Shown: positions 8,381-16,046, numbered from the stretch's first letter. The stretch is DNA of 16,420 nucleotides from CAZWFW01 sp964633445 (GCA_964633445.1 CAZWFW010000025.1:1-16420), one strand, 5' to 3'. Notes: generated by a model not told the origin, from the letters alone. Numbers and translations: made by a program.

Positions 8381-8719
8381 ATGATTCATCACCCTGGAAA
8401 GGTTGTAGCTGTTATAAAACCAAGCGATGATGATGTTTCGTCAGCTGATAATATCACATTGGCTGTCGTGAAGATGTGGGATGAAAATGTTTTAACATTG
8501 GTTGTGGACGAAAGAATCGCAGAGAATATCAGAGAAGGAGATTTCGTTCTTGTGGATTACAGACCTAAAGTTTTGGGTCAAAATACTGTGGTTCCCAGGC
8601 AGAGAATTGTGAAAATAGTTAGGGGGGAGAGAGCTAGAAAAATTTGGGAGATATACAGAGAATATTTCAAACAACAGAAGACGAAGGCAACGCAACACAT
8701 GCGACCTTATATAGGATAG
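8381..8719 (+). CDS. Conserved small archaeal protein, function unknown
   Basis: A 112-aa protein that I recognise as a conserved archaeal family of unknown function; members begin with an HPGKVVxVIKPSD-like strand, then carry MWDENVLTLVVD and GDFVLVDYRP, and end in a charged helix (RGERARKIWEIYREYF) and a short tail. The strand-rich first 75 residues look like a small beta-barrel (OB-like, inferred), and the C-terminal helix could bind a partner or nucleic acid. ATG 8381 is chosen because the conserved region begins right after it and a TATA-like box lies 22.5 bases upstream; the frame is open further upstream, but that part overlaps dph6 and is not family-like. It is divergent from dph6 and followed by TTTTTT at 8720-8725. 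Confidence 0.8.
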   Translation: MIHHPGKVVAVIKPSDDDVSSADNITLAVVKMWDENVLTLVVDERIAENIREGDFVLVDYRPKVLGQNTVVPRQRIVKIVRGERARKIWEIYREYFKQQKTKATQHMRPYIG

Positions 8720-8725
8720 TTTTTT
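8720..8725 (+). terminator. Oligo-T terminator
   Basis: Six T residues directly follow the stop codon of the 112-aa gene, which fits archaeal intrinsic termination at T-runs. The run overlaps the stop codon of the convergent gene that ends at 8724, so the two transcripts converge with only 4 bases between the coding regions. Confidence 0.4.
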
Positions 8726-9182
8726 ACGTGGAAGCCCCTGGTGAGTGGGGAGTCACTCCCTCTTCAAGTTTCTTTCTTAAAGTTCTGAGAAACACAATTA
8801 GTGAAGGTAATCTCCTATAAGCCTCCTTAAGAGCTTCTTTACCCAAATTTCTGGTGAAGAGAACTATTCTTAAGTTATTTCTGTATTTAATTAGAAATTT
8901 TATATCTAAATAGAGCTCGGATGGTAGCCTTTCTATCTTAAAAATGGTATCAATAGCACTCGTAAAATTATTTGTCTCCGATCCAGAAATCCAGTTTTTC
9001 TCCTTTACAATATCTCTGCAAATCATTAGACATTCGTTAATTACATTAAAAAGCATATAGGACACTATGTAGACCTCCTCATCGCTGATTTTATTTATGT
9101 CTTTTCTTTTCTCTATGATTTTGCTTATGTCATTTATGTGAGACTCGACAGCCTTTATTTGCTCTAGATATCTAAGTAACAT
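8724..9182 (-). CDS. HepT/DUF86-like HEPN protein, degenerate active site
   Basis: A 152-aa all-helical protein that resembles the HepT (DUF86) branch of HEPN proteins: an N-terminal helix of the LEQIKAVESHINDISKI type, a second helix with NVINECLMICRDIV (residues 46-59; family NxxxACxDIA), a loop, and a third segment FLIKYRNNLRI (96-106) where HepT toxins have FRNxLVH. The HEPN RNase signature RX4-6H is lost: Arg101 and Asn102 remain, but Ile106-Val107-Leu108 stand where His and the downstream Tyr belong. No MNT nucleotidyltransferase partner is adjacent on either side. It is therefore probably not an active toxin RNase; it could be a remnant or an immunity or scaffold protein. Assignment is by pattern only. 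Confidence 0.55.
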   Translation of the reverse strand: MLLRYLEQIKAVESHINDISKIIEKRKDINKISDEEVYIVSYMLFNVINECLMICRDIVKEKNWISGSETNNFTSAIDTIFKIERLPSELYLDIKFLIKYRNNLRIVLFTRNLGKEALKEAYRRLPSLIVFLRTLRKKLEEGVTPHSPGAST

Positions 9183-9233
9183 CTTCGAAATTTTTACCTT
9201 TCAATAGTGCTAAATTAATAATATATTTTAATA

Positions 9234-9241
9234 TTTTTATA
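9234..9241 (+). promoter_or_regulatory. TATA-like box of the GH133 gene
   Basis: TTTTTATA lies about 24 bases before ATG 9262, supporting a leaderless start there rather than at TTG 9253. The surrounding 9205-9241 stretch is almost pure A/T and also serves the divergent gene that starts at 9182. Confidence 0.5.
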
Positions 9242-9261
9242 ATGATAAAATTTTGGGTAAG

Positions 9262-11190
9262 ATGTTGCTACCGGCACTGAAGATTTCTGGCGAATCTTTG
9301 AAAAATCTTAAAAAAATAAAAGCGTTAGAGTGGTTGCTTACAAACGAAAACGGTTGCTATGCATCATCGACAATAGCTTTTCTAAATACATCGAAGTACC
9401 ACGCATTGCTTGTTGTTCCAAAAAAATCGCCTATCGATAGAAGAGTGGTTCTCTCGAAGATTGACGAAATCGTATATGTTGATGATGTAAAATACGAGCT
9501 TGGAACCAATGAGTATCAGGGCAAGGTAGTTGTACCGCAAGGTTATAAACTTCTGGAAAGCTTTGAGTTAAGCCCGTTACCTTGCGCTACGTATAGGGTT
9601 GGGGATGTTGTTATAAAAAAGTTTTTGGTGATGCCGGACAACATTAACGCAACGGTTTTGCGTTACGAGATTGAGAATCTCGAAAGGAGGAACATAAAGA
9701 TTGAGTTGCTACCGTTAGTCAATTATAGGTCCGTATATTCCCTAACATCAAAAACATTTAACATTTCCGTTATGCATGGGGATGTCATTGAGATTTTATA
9801 CCCAGATGGAAGTTGTTTAAGTTTTTATTCTAATAAAGCAGAATTTAACGAAAATGAGTTGCCTCAGGAAAAGAGATGGTATTACAATTTTTATTATAGC
9901 AAGGATGCTGAATATAAGGAGACCTGCCTTGAGCATTGCTACAATCCAGGCAAATTTGTTCTAGAATCTGATAAAAAGAGAGTTATTCTCTATTTAGTAG
10001 CCGCATATCCTTGGCATAAAAAACTTGGGAAACCCAAAAGATTCTTTGGTTATGAACTTAAAAGACTTAAAAGGATGCTTAAAGTTTTCTTTAACAGAAA
10101 TGATTTGCCTAGCGAAAATTGGGTGAAGTGGCTTATTATAAGCCTTGATAGACATCTTGTTAAGAGATATGATGGTTTTTACTCCTTAATAGCGGGATAT
10201 CCGTGGTTTTATGAATGGGCACGAGATGCCTTGATTTGCGTACCTGCGTTGCTAAAGTGTGGTAGGCGGGATGAAGTAAAAAGTATAATAAGGCTATATC
10301 TTTCCAAAAGAAAGGGGTTTGTGCCTAATAAGTTGGAGAGTTACGAGGGGGATGCTATTGCCTATAACTCTGTAGATAGCAGTCTGTTACTAATAGACGC
10401 GGTTTACGAGTACTACAAGTATACGTTAGATTTAGATTTCGTTAGGGATATATGGAGGGATTTGAAGGAGATTGTGGAAAGTTATATAATTGGTGTAGAT
10501 GGCGTTAAGATGGATGAGGATTACTTAATAAATCACCCCTCAGGTTACACGTGGATGGATACGAAATATACACCGCGAGTAAAAGCTATCGAGATACAAG
10601 CCCTATGGTACAACGCCCTGCAAATAATGGACTTTTTCTCAAAAAAATTTAACGACATTAGTATTTACGGATTTTTGGCTAAGAAGGTGAGGAAACATCT
10701 AAAGAAATATTGGAACGGGACGTACCTGAGAGATTGTGAGAATTCCGAAGAGCTTAGGCCAAATCAGATATTCGCATTAAGTCTTAACTATCCAGTTGTA
10801 GAGGGGGATGAAGCTAAGTCGATACTGAAAGTTATCGAGCGGGAACTGTTAACAGATTATGGCTTAAGGTCTCTTGCAAGGAGTGGTAAGAACTACAAAG
10901 GAAGCTATATAGGAAACTACGAGAGAGATGCTGCCTATCACAACGGTTGTGTTTGGCCTTGGCTGCTATGTGAATATATAAAGGCGAAGTTGAGATTTGA
11001 TAAAAATGCCGACAGGCAGGAGCTGCTAAGAAAGTTAAAGAATTTCGTTGAAAGGGAGGTTAAAAGATACGGCTTGGGAAGTATTTCTGAGATATTTGAT
11101 GGGGATGCAGAAGTGCCGAGAGGTTGTATAAGTCAGGCTTGGAGTATTGCTAAGATTCTTGAGGCTGCATGCTTATTAGCTGAAGGTTAG
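9262..11190 (+). CDS. Amylo-alpha-1,6-glucosidase (GH133 glycogen debranching enzyme)
   Basis: The enzyme cleaves alpha-1,6 branch points of glycogen or maltodextrin in the cytoplasm. The 642-aa protein has the archaeal/bacterial two-domain layout: an N-terminal beta domain starting EWLLTNENGCYASSTIAF and SKYHALLVVP, then the (alpha/alpha)6 barrel with GYPWFYEWARDALI near residue 311, VDSSLLLIDAVYEYY, YTWMDTKYTPR near 426 (the Asp of the WMD motif is the expected acid/base region), EIQALWYNAL, AYHNGCVWPWLL near 559, and SEIFDGDAEVPRGCISQAW near 609. Length is normal. ATG 9262 is preferred to the in-frame TTG 9253 on promoter spacing. It stands alone between the HepT-like gene and purS, and no glycogen synthase or phosphorylase is close by. 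Confidence 0.92.
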   Translation: MLLPALKISGESLKNLKKIKALEWLLTNENGCYASSTIAFLNTSKYHALLVVPKKSPIDRRVVLSKIDEIVYVDDVKYELGTNEYQGKVVVPQGYKLLESFELSPLPCATYRVGDVVIKKFLVMPDNINATVLRYEIENLERRNIKIELLPLVNYRSVYSLTSKTFNISVMHGDVIEILYPDGSCLSFYSNKAEFNENELPQEKRWYYNFYYSKDAEYKETCLEHCYNPGKFVLESDKKRVILYLVAAYPWHKKLGKPKRFFGYELKRLKRMLKVFFNRNDLPSENWVKWLIISLDRHLVKRYDGFYSLIAGYPWFYEWARDALICVPALLKCGRRDEVKSIIRLYLSKRKGFVPNKLESYEGDAIAYNSVDSSLLLIDAVYEYYKYTLDLDFVRDIWRDLKEIVESYIIGVDGVKMDEDYLINHPSGYTWMDTKYTPRVKAIEIQALWYNALQIMDFFSKKFNDISIYGFLAKKVRKHLKKYWNGTYLRDCENSEELRPNQIFALSLNYPVVEGDEAKSILKVIERELLTDYGLRSLARSGKNYKGSYIGNYERDAAYHNGCVWPWLLCEYIKAKLRFDKNADRQELLRKLKNFVEREVKRYGLGSISEIFDGDAEVPRGCISQAWSIAKILEAACLLAEG

Positions 11191-11206
11191 GCTTTTGCTT
11201 AGAAAG

Positions 11207-11214
11207 CATTAAAA
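11207..11214 (+). promoter_or_regulatory. TATA-like box of purS
   Basis: CATTAAAA, preceded by purine-rich GAAAG (a BRE-like stretch), is centred about 27 bases upstream of the purS ATG. It lies in the 47-base gap after the GH133 gene, so purS has its own promoter and is not simply read through. Confidence 0.5.
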
Positions 11215-11237
11215 GAGCTAGGCAAAATTAAAGTATT

Positions 11238-11486
11238 ATGCCAAAATATAGGGCAAGGATTGTTATAAAACTTAAAAAAGATTACGCGGATCCTGAAGGA
11301 AAGATTGCAGCCAACTCCTTAAGGGAGTTGGGATTTAATATTGAGAGTGTAAGAGCTGGAAAGGTATATTTTGTTGAATTTATTGCTGAAGATGAAAACC
11401 ATGCAAGGAAGGTCGCTGAGGAGATGTGCAAGAAATTGCTCGCGAATCCTGTAAAGGACGATTACGAGATTGAATTCTACAAATAA
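11238..11486 (+). CDS. purS: Phosphoribosylformylglycinamidine synthase subunit PurS
   Basis: PurS is the small structural subunit of the three-part FGAM synthetase (PurS-PurQ-PurL), which converts FGAR to FGAM in purine synthesis using ATP and glutamine. The 82-aa sequence shows the usual PurS ferredoxin-like pattern: a first strand ARIVIKLKKDYADPEG, helix GKIAANSLRELGF with the NSLRELGF signature, strand VRAGKVYFVEF, helix ENHARKVAEEMCKKLLANPV and the final strand DDYEIEFYK. Length is typical. purL follows after a short gap, as in many archaea; purQ, the glutaminase, is not between them or elsewhere in the window. Confidence 0.95.
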   Translation: MPKYRARIVIKLKKDYADPEGKIAANSLRELGFNIESVRAGKVYFVEFIAEDENHARKVAEEMCKKLLANPVKDDYEIEFYK

Positions 11487-11582
11487 CAATTATAAGTATG
11501 AGAAAACTCCGACAGAACTATGTGGCTAAGGGGGAGTTACGATGCGAAATTTTAAAATGGCATGTGCATTATTCTATTAGAA

Positions 11583-13925
11583 ATGTTTAGGAAGAAGAAT
11601 GTTCCTTCCGAGTTAACTGAAATAGACATTCTTAATGCTAGCGACGGGGATTTGCAGAAAATCAGCCAAAAACTTTGCTTAAGTTTAAATCTAGAGGAGA
11701 TGCACAAAATTAGGGAATATTTTGCCAAAAAGCAAAGAAACCCCACAGACGTTGAGTTGCAAACAATTGCCCAAATTTGGAGCGAGCACTGCTTCCATAA
11801 AACATTCAAAGGAGAGGTTGAAGTGGATGGTAGGATTGTTAGGAGTCTCTTCAAAACATACATATTTAAAGTTACTGAAGAGCTTAAGCCAAGCTGGTGT
11901 ATTTGCGTTTTTAAAGACAATGCTGGCATCATAGAATTTGATGAAAACCATGCCATTGCTATTAAGGTTGAAACACACAATCATCCGAGCATGGTTGATC
12001 CTTTTGGCGGCGCTGCAACAGGTGTTGGTGGAGTGATAAGGGATATACTCGGTGTTTGGGCGGACCCTATAGCTTGCACGGATGTCCTTTGCTTCGGTCC
12101 TCTGGATTATGATGAAGAACTGCCTAAAGGTATAAAACATCCAAAATACTTGCTTAAAGGAGTAGTAGCTGGTATTGCGCACTATGGCAATAATATGGGT
12201 ATTCCTACAGTTAACGGAGCGATATATTTTGATGAGGGTTATCTTGGAAACATAGCAGTTTATTGTGGATGCGTAGGCATTATTCCCAAGCATGCTTATA
12301 AGCAAGATGGTAAGGCAGGGGATTTGCTCGTAGTTATTGGTAATAAGACTGGCAGAGATGGTCTGCATGGCGTAACGTTTGCAAGCGCTGAATTAAGCGA
12401 TGAGACACTTGAGTTAAGACAAGCGGTTCAAATCCCTGATCCCATTGAGGAGGAAAAACTTAAAAGAGCTATAATAAGGGTAAGAGATGAGAAGTTAGCA
12501 AACGCAATAACAGATTTGGGTGGTGGCGGTATTTCCTGTGCAACATGTGAGCTTGCTCATAGATTTAATTTAGGCGCGAAAGTAGAGCTTAGTAAGGTTC
12601 ATTTGAGACAAAAACTCAAACCATGGGAAATATGGCTTTCTGAATCGCAGGAAAGGATGTTTTTGGTTGTTCCTAAGAAAAATATTAAAAGGGTTCTTGA
12701 AATTCTCGAAGAGGAGGAGGTTGAGGTAAGTGTAATTGGGGAGTTTATAAATGATAAAAAAATTGAAGTTTACTATAAAGGGTATAAAGTTGCTGAGCTG
12801 GATCTAGACTTTCTATTCAATCCTCCTCTGCCAAGAAGAAAAGCCAGGAAGGTTGAAGTTAAGCTGGAGGAACCGAATTTTAAGGAACCTAGTAATTACA
12901 AGGAAATTATTTTAAAATTGCTTAGCATGCCCAACATTGCGAGCAAGGAGGTTGCAATAAGAAGTTACGATCATGAAGTTAAGGGTAACACCTGCATAAA
13001 GCCTTTATACGAAGCTCCGAATGATGCTACGGTAATAAAACCGGTTGACAGCTCGTGGCAAGGTATTGCAATATCCTCCGGCATAAAGGCGAGATATGCT
13101 AAAATTAGTTCTTATTGGATGGCAGCAAGTGCTATTGATGAGGCTATACGTAATAATATTGCGGTAGGTGGGCAAAGAATAGCATTGCTTGATAACTTCA
13201 CCTGGGGCAATCCTGAAAAGTCTGATAGGCTATATATGCTTGTTGAAGCTTGCAAGGCTTGCTACGATTTTGCCAAGGCGTTTGGCACTCCATTTATTTC
13301 TGGCAAGGATAGCCTGTATAATGAGTCCCCCCTCGGCCCAGTGCTGCCAACATTATTAATAACTGCCATAGGTATCGTGAGAGATGTGCGTAAATGCATT
13401 ACTGCATGGTTTAAGAAGCAAGGAAATCCCATCTATATCGTAGGTAAAACAAGAAGGGAGCTAGGTGCTTCAGAATATTATAACATGCTTGGCTTTATTG
13501 GTAAATCTGTACCGAAAGTTTACGCTGATGAGGCTAAGAAAAACTTCGCTTTAGTTCAGAAGGCTATTGAGCAAGAATTGTTAAAAGCGTGTCATGATGT
13601 TTCCGAGGGTGGTTTAGCAATAGCAATTGCTGAGATGTGCCTAGCTGGAAGTGGGGCTCTCATAGATATTAACAAAGTTCCTTACGAAGGAGAGAGGCGA
13701 AATGATTTCGCATTATTCTCAGAATCAAATAGCAGATTTGTTGTTGAGGTTAAAGGGAATAGAGAGGAGGATTTCCTAGAGTTAGCGAGGAATGTTGGAG
13801 CTTGTGTAGCTAAGATTGGAGAAGTTCAAGGAAGTAAATGCTTGGAGATTAAATTCAAAGGAGGGAGAGTGGCTATAGATGTTGGAGAAATGAGAAAAGC
13901 TTGGAGATTGTTGGAGCATGATTAA
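11583..13925 (+). CDS. purL: Phosphoribosylformylglycinamidine synthase subunit PurL
   Basis: PurL is the ATP-dependent synthetase subunit that amidates FGAR. The roughly 780-aa protein has the small-type PurL organisation with duplicated AIRS-like halves: IWSEHCFHKTF near residue 65, KVETHNHPSMVDPFGGAATG near 130, TVNGAIYFDEGY, ITDLGGGGISCATCELAH, WLSESQERMFLVVP, then the second half with SWQGIAISSG, FISGKDSLYNE and CHDVSEGGLAIAIAEM. It is slightly longer than common small PurL proteins. The frame also has an ATG at 11562, but ATTTTAAAAT at 11548-11557 would serve better as TATA box for ATG 11583, and the seven extra residues are not family-like; the choice is not certain. It follows purS by about 96 bases. 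Confidence 0.95.
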   Translation: MFRKKNVPSELTEIDILNASDGDLQKISQKLCLSLNLEEMHKIREYFAKKQRNPTDVELQTIAQIWSEHCFHKTFKGEVEVDGRIVRSLFKTYIFKVTEELKPSWCICVFKDNAGIIEFDENHAIAIKVETHNHPSMVDPFGGAATGVGGVIRDILGVWADPIACTDVLCFGPLDYDEELPKGIKHPKYLLKGVVAGIAHYGNNMGIPTVNGAIYFDEGYLGNIAVYCGCVGIIPKHAYKQDGKAGDLLVVIGNKTGRDGLHGVTFASAELSDETLELRQAVQIPDPIEEEKLKRAIIRVRDEKLANAITDLGGGGISCATCELAHRFNLGAKVELSKVHLRQKLKPWEIWLSESQERMFLVVPKKNIKRVLEILEEEEVEVSVIGEFINDKKIEVYYKGYKVAELDLDFLFNPPLPRRKARKVEVKLEEPNFKEPSNYKEIILKLLSMPNIASKEVAIRSYDHEVKGNTCIKPLYEAPNDATVIKPVDSSWQGIAISSGIKARYAKISSYWMAASAIDEAIRNNIAVGGQRIALLDNFTWGNPEKSDRLYMLVEACKACYDFAKAFGTPFISGKDSLYNESPLGPVLPTLLITAIGIVRDVRKCITAWFKKQGNPIYIVGKTRRELGASEYYNMLGFIGKSVPKVYADEAKKNFALVQKAIEQELLKACHDVSEGGLAIAIAEMCLAGSGALIDINKVPYEGERRNDFALFSESNSRFVVEVKGNREEDFLELARNVGACVAKIGEVQGSKCLEIKFKGGRVAIDVGEMRKAWRLLEHD

Positions 13926-13987
13926 TGAGATTGAAGTATATGGTTGAAAATTTAAGTTATATGTTTGATCGGAGAAAAGAAGTTTAA
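13925..13987 (+). CDS. Tiny ORF overlapping the purL stop
   Basis: A 20-codon frame (MRLKYMVENLSYMFDRRKEV) whose ATG shares its A with the purL stop codon (TAATG), an arrangement that allows termination-reinitiation. The peptide is basic and rich in Met, with no known family. It may be chance; only the overlap geometry supports it. The rest of the gap to 14046 holds an AT-rich stretch and the SD of the next gene. Confidence 0.15.
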   Translation: MRLKYMVENLSYMFDRRKEV

Positions 13988-14030
13988 TTAAATTACCAAT
14001 GAATTTATTGTAAAAAAGAGTAAAAAGACA

Positions 14031-14040
14031 GGAGAGGAGA
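14031..14040 (+). promoter_or_regulatory. Shine-Dalgarno of the YdjM-like gene
   Basis: GGAGAGGAGA lies 6 bases before ATG 14047. This gene is one of the few here with a clear SD, so it has a leadered mRNA; a TATA-like TTTAATTAAAT at 13984-13994 would give a 5' UTR of about 35 bases. Confidence 0.6.
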
Positions 14041-14046
14041 TTAAAA

Positions 14047-14685
14047 ATGCAAAAGAAAACACATCTTGCTTTTGGCTTATTCCTCTCTTCCATATTTTAT
14101 GTATTAGGTTTACCATTTGAATACTCATTTCTAATAGGTTTTACGGCATTCCTTCCAGATGTAGATTGGCTAATGGATAAAGTCTGGTTTAAGAAAGGTT
14201 CTTTAGCAAAAAGAATTTGGTATAAATTATTCAAATCACGTTCTATGCACAGAACTTTCTTACATAATGTCTGGGCTATGATCTTCTTTGTCCTAGTTTT
14301 TGGGTACTTTTCAAATTGGAGCCTCTTAGTATTATTCGCTACATTTGTCGGATATGGTTCCCATCTCCTTCTTGACTCCCTCACCGTCTCAGGAATATAT
14401 TGGTTTTGGCCTTACGGTGATGAAAAAATCTTCGGAAAAAGAAAGTTTTACAAAAATGGAAGATTTGTAACAGGTAGTACTTCTGAAAAGGTAATTTCCT
14501 CAGTGTTAATTGTCGTAGGTGGTGGATTAATGGGTTTTGGTCTTTATAAACAAAATCCCATACAAACTACCGATATTTATCAGACTGTAATTTACGTGAT
14601 CCTTGTAATCTCTATAGGTATAGCTTTAATGAATAAATTCGTCAAAGAACTTTCGAAAGCAACTTCGAGGATGTTTAGAAAATAA
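14047..14685 (+). CDS. YdjM/DUF457-type membrane-bound metal-dependent hydrolase
   Basis: A 212-aa integral membrane protein of the YdjM (LexA-regulated inner membrane metal-dependent hydrolase) family. Putative metal ligands are in the standard order: His6 (THLAFG), Asp38 and Asp40 (LPDVDWLMD), His68-Arg69 and His73 (MHRTFLHN), and His106 with Asp110 (GSHLLLDSLTVSGIYWFWP). About five hydrophobic segments are visible: 8-20, 27-36, 76-87, 91-105 and a C-terminal pair 149-166 and 180-196. The substrate of the family is not established; members act on lipids or phospholipid-like compounds by inference. The start is supported by a good SD. It begins the accessory-looking right end of the window. 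Confidence 0.85.
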   Translation: MQKKTHLAFGLFLSSIFYVLGLPFEYSFLIGFTAFLPDVDWLMDKVWFKKGSLAKRIWYKLFKSRSMHRTFLHNVWAMIFFVLVFGYFSNWSLLVLFATFVGYGSHLLLDSLTVSGIYWFWPYGDEKIFGKRKFYKNGRFVTGSTSEKVISSVLIVVGGGLMGFGLYKQNPIQTTDIYQTVIYVILVISIGIALMNKFVKELSKATSRMFRK

Positions 14686-14704
14686 TTTAATTCGATTTGG
14701 AGGG

Positions 14705-14866
14705 ATGAGATATTTAGTTTCAAAGTTTTTAATAATTATTACCATAACCTCTATTGCTTCAGTTCTTCTAAGCTTGTACAGAAATACTCCAACAACAAAT
14801 ATTGAGCAAGTAGTAGTTCGAAATAGAATTAAATTAGCAAAAATTTATATATTCGTAACTCAATAA
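14705..14866 (+). CDS. Possible 53-aa single-pass membrane peptide
   Basis: An unbroken 53-codon frame with an N-terminal basic tip (MRYLVSK), one hydrophobic helix at about residues 8-24 (FLIIITITSIASVLLSL), then a short polar and basic tail. GGAGGG touches the ATG directly, so the SD spacing is too short for normal use. The TATA box of the next gene lies inside its 3' end. It sits 19 bases after the YdjM-like gene in the same direction and could be its small partner. No family is recognised. Confidence 0.4.
   Translation: MRYLVSKFLIIITITSIASVLLSLYRNTPTTNIEQVVVRNRIKLAKIYIFVTQ
14844..14851 (+). promoter_or_regulatory. Strong TATA box of the ferritin-like gene
   Basis: TTTATATA preceded by AAAA (BRE-like) is centred 27 bases upstream of ATG 14875, the textbook position for a leaderless archaeal transcript. 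Confidence 0.65.
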
Positions 14867-14874
14867 AGCAGAGT

Positions 14875-15165
14875 ATGTTGTCTGAAATCCCAAAGGGTTA
14901 TGGGAAGGTTAGAGAGGAGAGTACTGTAAAATCAGATGCGGAGTTGCTAAGAATAGGCTTAATTGCGGAGTTAGATGCTGTGAATTTATATGAACAGTTA
15001 GCTCATTTAGCTAGAGATGAAAAGGTTAAGAAGTTGTTTTTGGAGATAGCTAGAGAGGAGAAAACGCATGTTGGGGAGTTTCTAACTATGCTAAAAGAAA
15101 AAGATGAAGAATTGGTTAAGGAATTGGAAGCTGGAGAAAAAGAAGTAGAAGAGCTATCTAAGTAA
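14875..15165 (+). CDS. Two-helix ferritin-like protein (encapsulin-cargo/rubrerythrin type)
   Basis: A 96-aa iron-binding protein that resembles the ferritin-like domain fused to the N-terminus of Pyrococcus encapsulin and the stand-alone encapsulated ferritins. It consists of two helices: helix 1 has LLRIGLIAELDAVNLYEQLA (residues 24-43, ligand Glu32, probably Glu40), helix 2 has the ExxH motif EEKTHVGEF (61-69, Glu62 and His65). Such half-ferritins form dimers that share a ferroxidase centre and oligomerise into rings; they oxidise Fe(II) and protect from peroxide. The tail is Glu/Lys-rich and ends at a stop, so the encapsulin shell is neither fused nor adjacent. Start is supported by the promoter spacing. 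Conserved opening MLSEIP is family-like. Confidence 0.85.
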   Translation: MLSEIPKGYGKVREESTVKSDAELLRIGLIAELDAVNLYEQLAHLARDEKVKKLFLEIAREEKTHVGEFLTMLKEKDEELVKELEAGEKEVEELSK

Positions 15166-15171
15166 TTTTTT
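15166..15171 (+). terminator. Oligo-T terminator
   Basis: TTTTTT directly after the stop codon of the ferritin-like gene. The following gap to 15377 holds no gene that I can support, only a weak stem (GTGGG/CCCGC, 15283-15302) and the promoter of the next gene. Confidence 0.45.
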
Positions 15172-15346
15172 GAAGTATAAAGAGATGCGCAATAAGATAA
15201 GGAAATTAAAGAAGAAATTCTAAAAATTAAAACGTCTATTATTGAATATTGAAACTAGAAGCAACAGAAACGATCAGATATGTGGGATGTCTTATGCCCG
15301 CCAGGAACTAGACAACTTGTCCAAAAGCACCTTAAAAGAATGTCAA

Positions 15347-15355
15347 AAATTTAAA
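15347..15355 (+). promoter_or_regulatory. TATA-like box of the 222-aa gene
   Basis: AAATTTAAA centred 27 bases before ATG 15378, a leaderless-type arrangement. Confidence 0.5.
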
Positions 15356-15377
15356 CATTCATAACATTTAAAAACTA

Positions 15378-16046
15378 ATGATGGAGACTGTATTGCCTAA
15401 ATTGATATTCCAAATACCATTTTCAGTCACTGAATCTACTAAAACGGATAAATTAATTGTAAGAAATCTGCTTAAGGAGATATACGATGAAGATGATATT
15501 GAATTTCTTACATTAGCCTTTGAAAGGATGGTAAGGAAATCAATTGAGCCTTTGCTTTTATGTGATCTTAAAGATTTACCACGTTGCTATATAGAATGCT
15601 TTCGAACAGCTTTGCCTTGCTTATTACTTTTTACGCCTAAGGGAGATTATGGGAAGATTCTCAAGGTTACGATTGATTTATATGATGTATTAAAAGCAGA
15701 GGTTCCAGATGATTTATTTGATGCGTTTGAAATTCTATGTGAAACTGAAATTTGGTATTTAACGAAGATATCAGAAATGGGTTTAGAAAGGTTTGTCAAT
15801 GTTATTGCAGAGCGAGCTACTGAAGAGTTTAATTGGCTAGTCAACTACTATTTATCAACAGCTTTCCTATTCTCTGCTTGCTATCTTGCTAAAAAGGATT
15901 TAGTAAATTACAAATCAGAGACCTTAAGCTTATTAATTTCATGGCTAAAGTCTTGCTCAAACGAGCTTGATTCATATCTAAGTACAGTAGATCTATTAGT
16001 TACAGATGAGCACTATGAGGTGATAAAGAATTACATGCAAGATTAA
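15378..16046 (+). CDS. Hypothetical 222-aa helical protein, unrecognised
   Basis: I do not recognise this protein. It appears all-helical and soluble, acidic, with seven Cys residues (62, 70, 74, 81, 121, 168, 193), four of them within 20 residues (LCDLKDLPRC-YIEC-FRTALPC); the spacing does not match a standard zinc motif. Segments 140-170 and 180-205 look like paired amphipathic helices with Trp153 and Trp189. No signal peptide and no clear membrane span. The start has two adjacent ATG codons; the first fits the TATA box. It ends directly before, and partly overlaps, a RelE-like toxin frame, but is too long and not of the form of a RelE antitoxin. It may be an accessory or provirus-derived gene. 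Confidence 0.7.
   Translation: MMETVLPKLIFQIPFSVTESTKTDKLIVRNLLKEIYDEDDIEFLTLAFERMVRKSIEPLLLCDLKDLPRCYIECFRTALPCLLLFTPKGDYGKILKVTIDLYDVLKAEVPDDLFDAFEILCETEIWYLTKISEMGLERFVNVIAERATEEFNWLVNYYLSTAFLFSACYLAKKDLVNYKSETLSLLISWLKSCSNELDSYLSTVDLLVTDEHYEVIKNYMQD

Noticed and set aside
11498..11590. 30-codon ORF and an SD-led 12-codon ORF (11542-11580) between purS and purL
   Set aside because: Both overlap the likely purL promoter and start, have no recognisable product, and are not supported by spacing to a TATA box.
11691..12368. Long minus-strand open frame of 225 codons inside purL
   Set aside because: It is the antisense shadow of a clearly conserved purL region and has no family-like motifs.
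15205..15255. Lys/Glu-rich open stretch (KEIKEEILKIK) after the ferritin-like gene, possible relic of a coiled-coil gene
   Set aside because: Only about 18 codons between stops and without a start codon; too short to separate from chance.
15248..15275. ATTGAAACTAGAAGCAACAGAAAC resembles archaeal CRISPR repeats ending in GAAAC
   Set aside because: It occurs once; no second copy with a spacer interval and no cas genes are seen.
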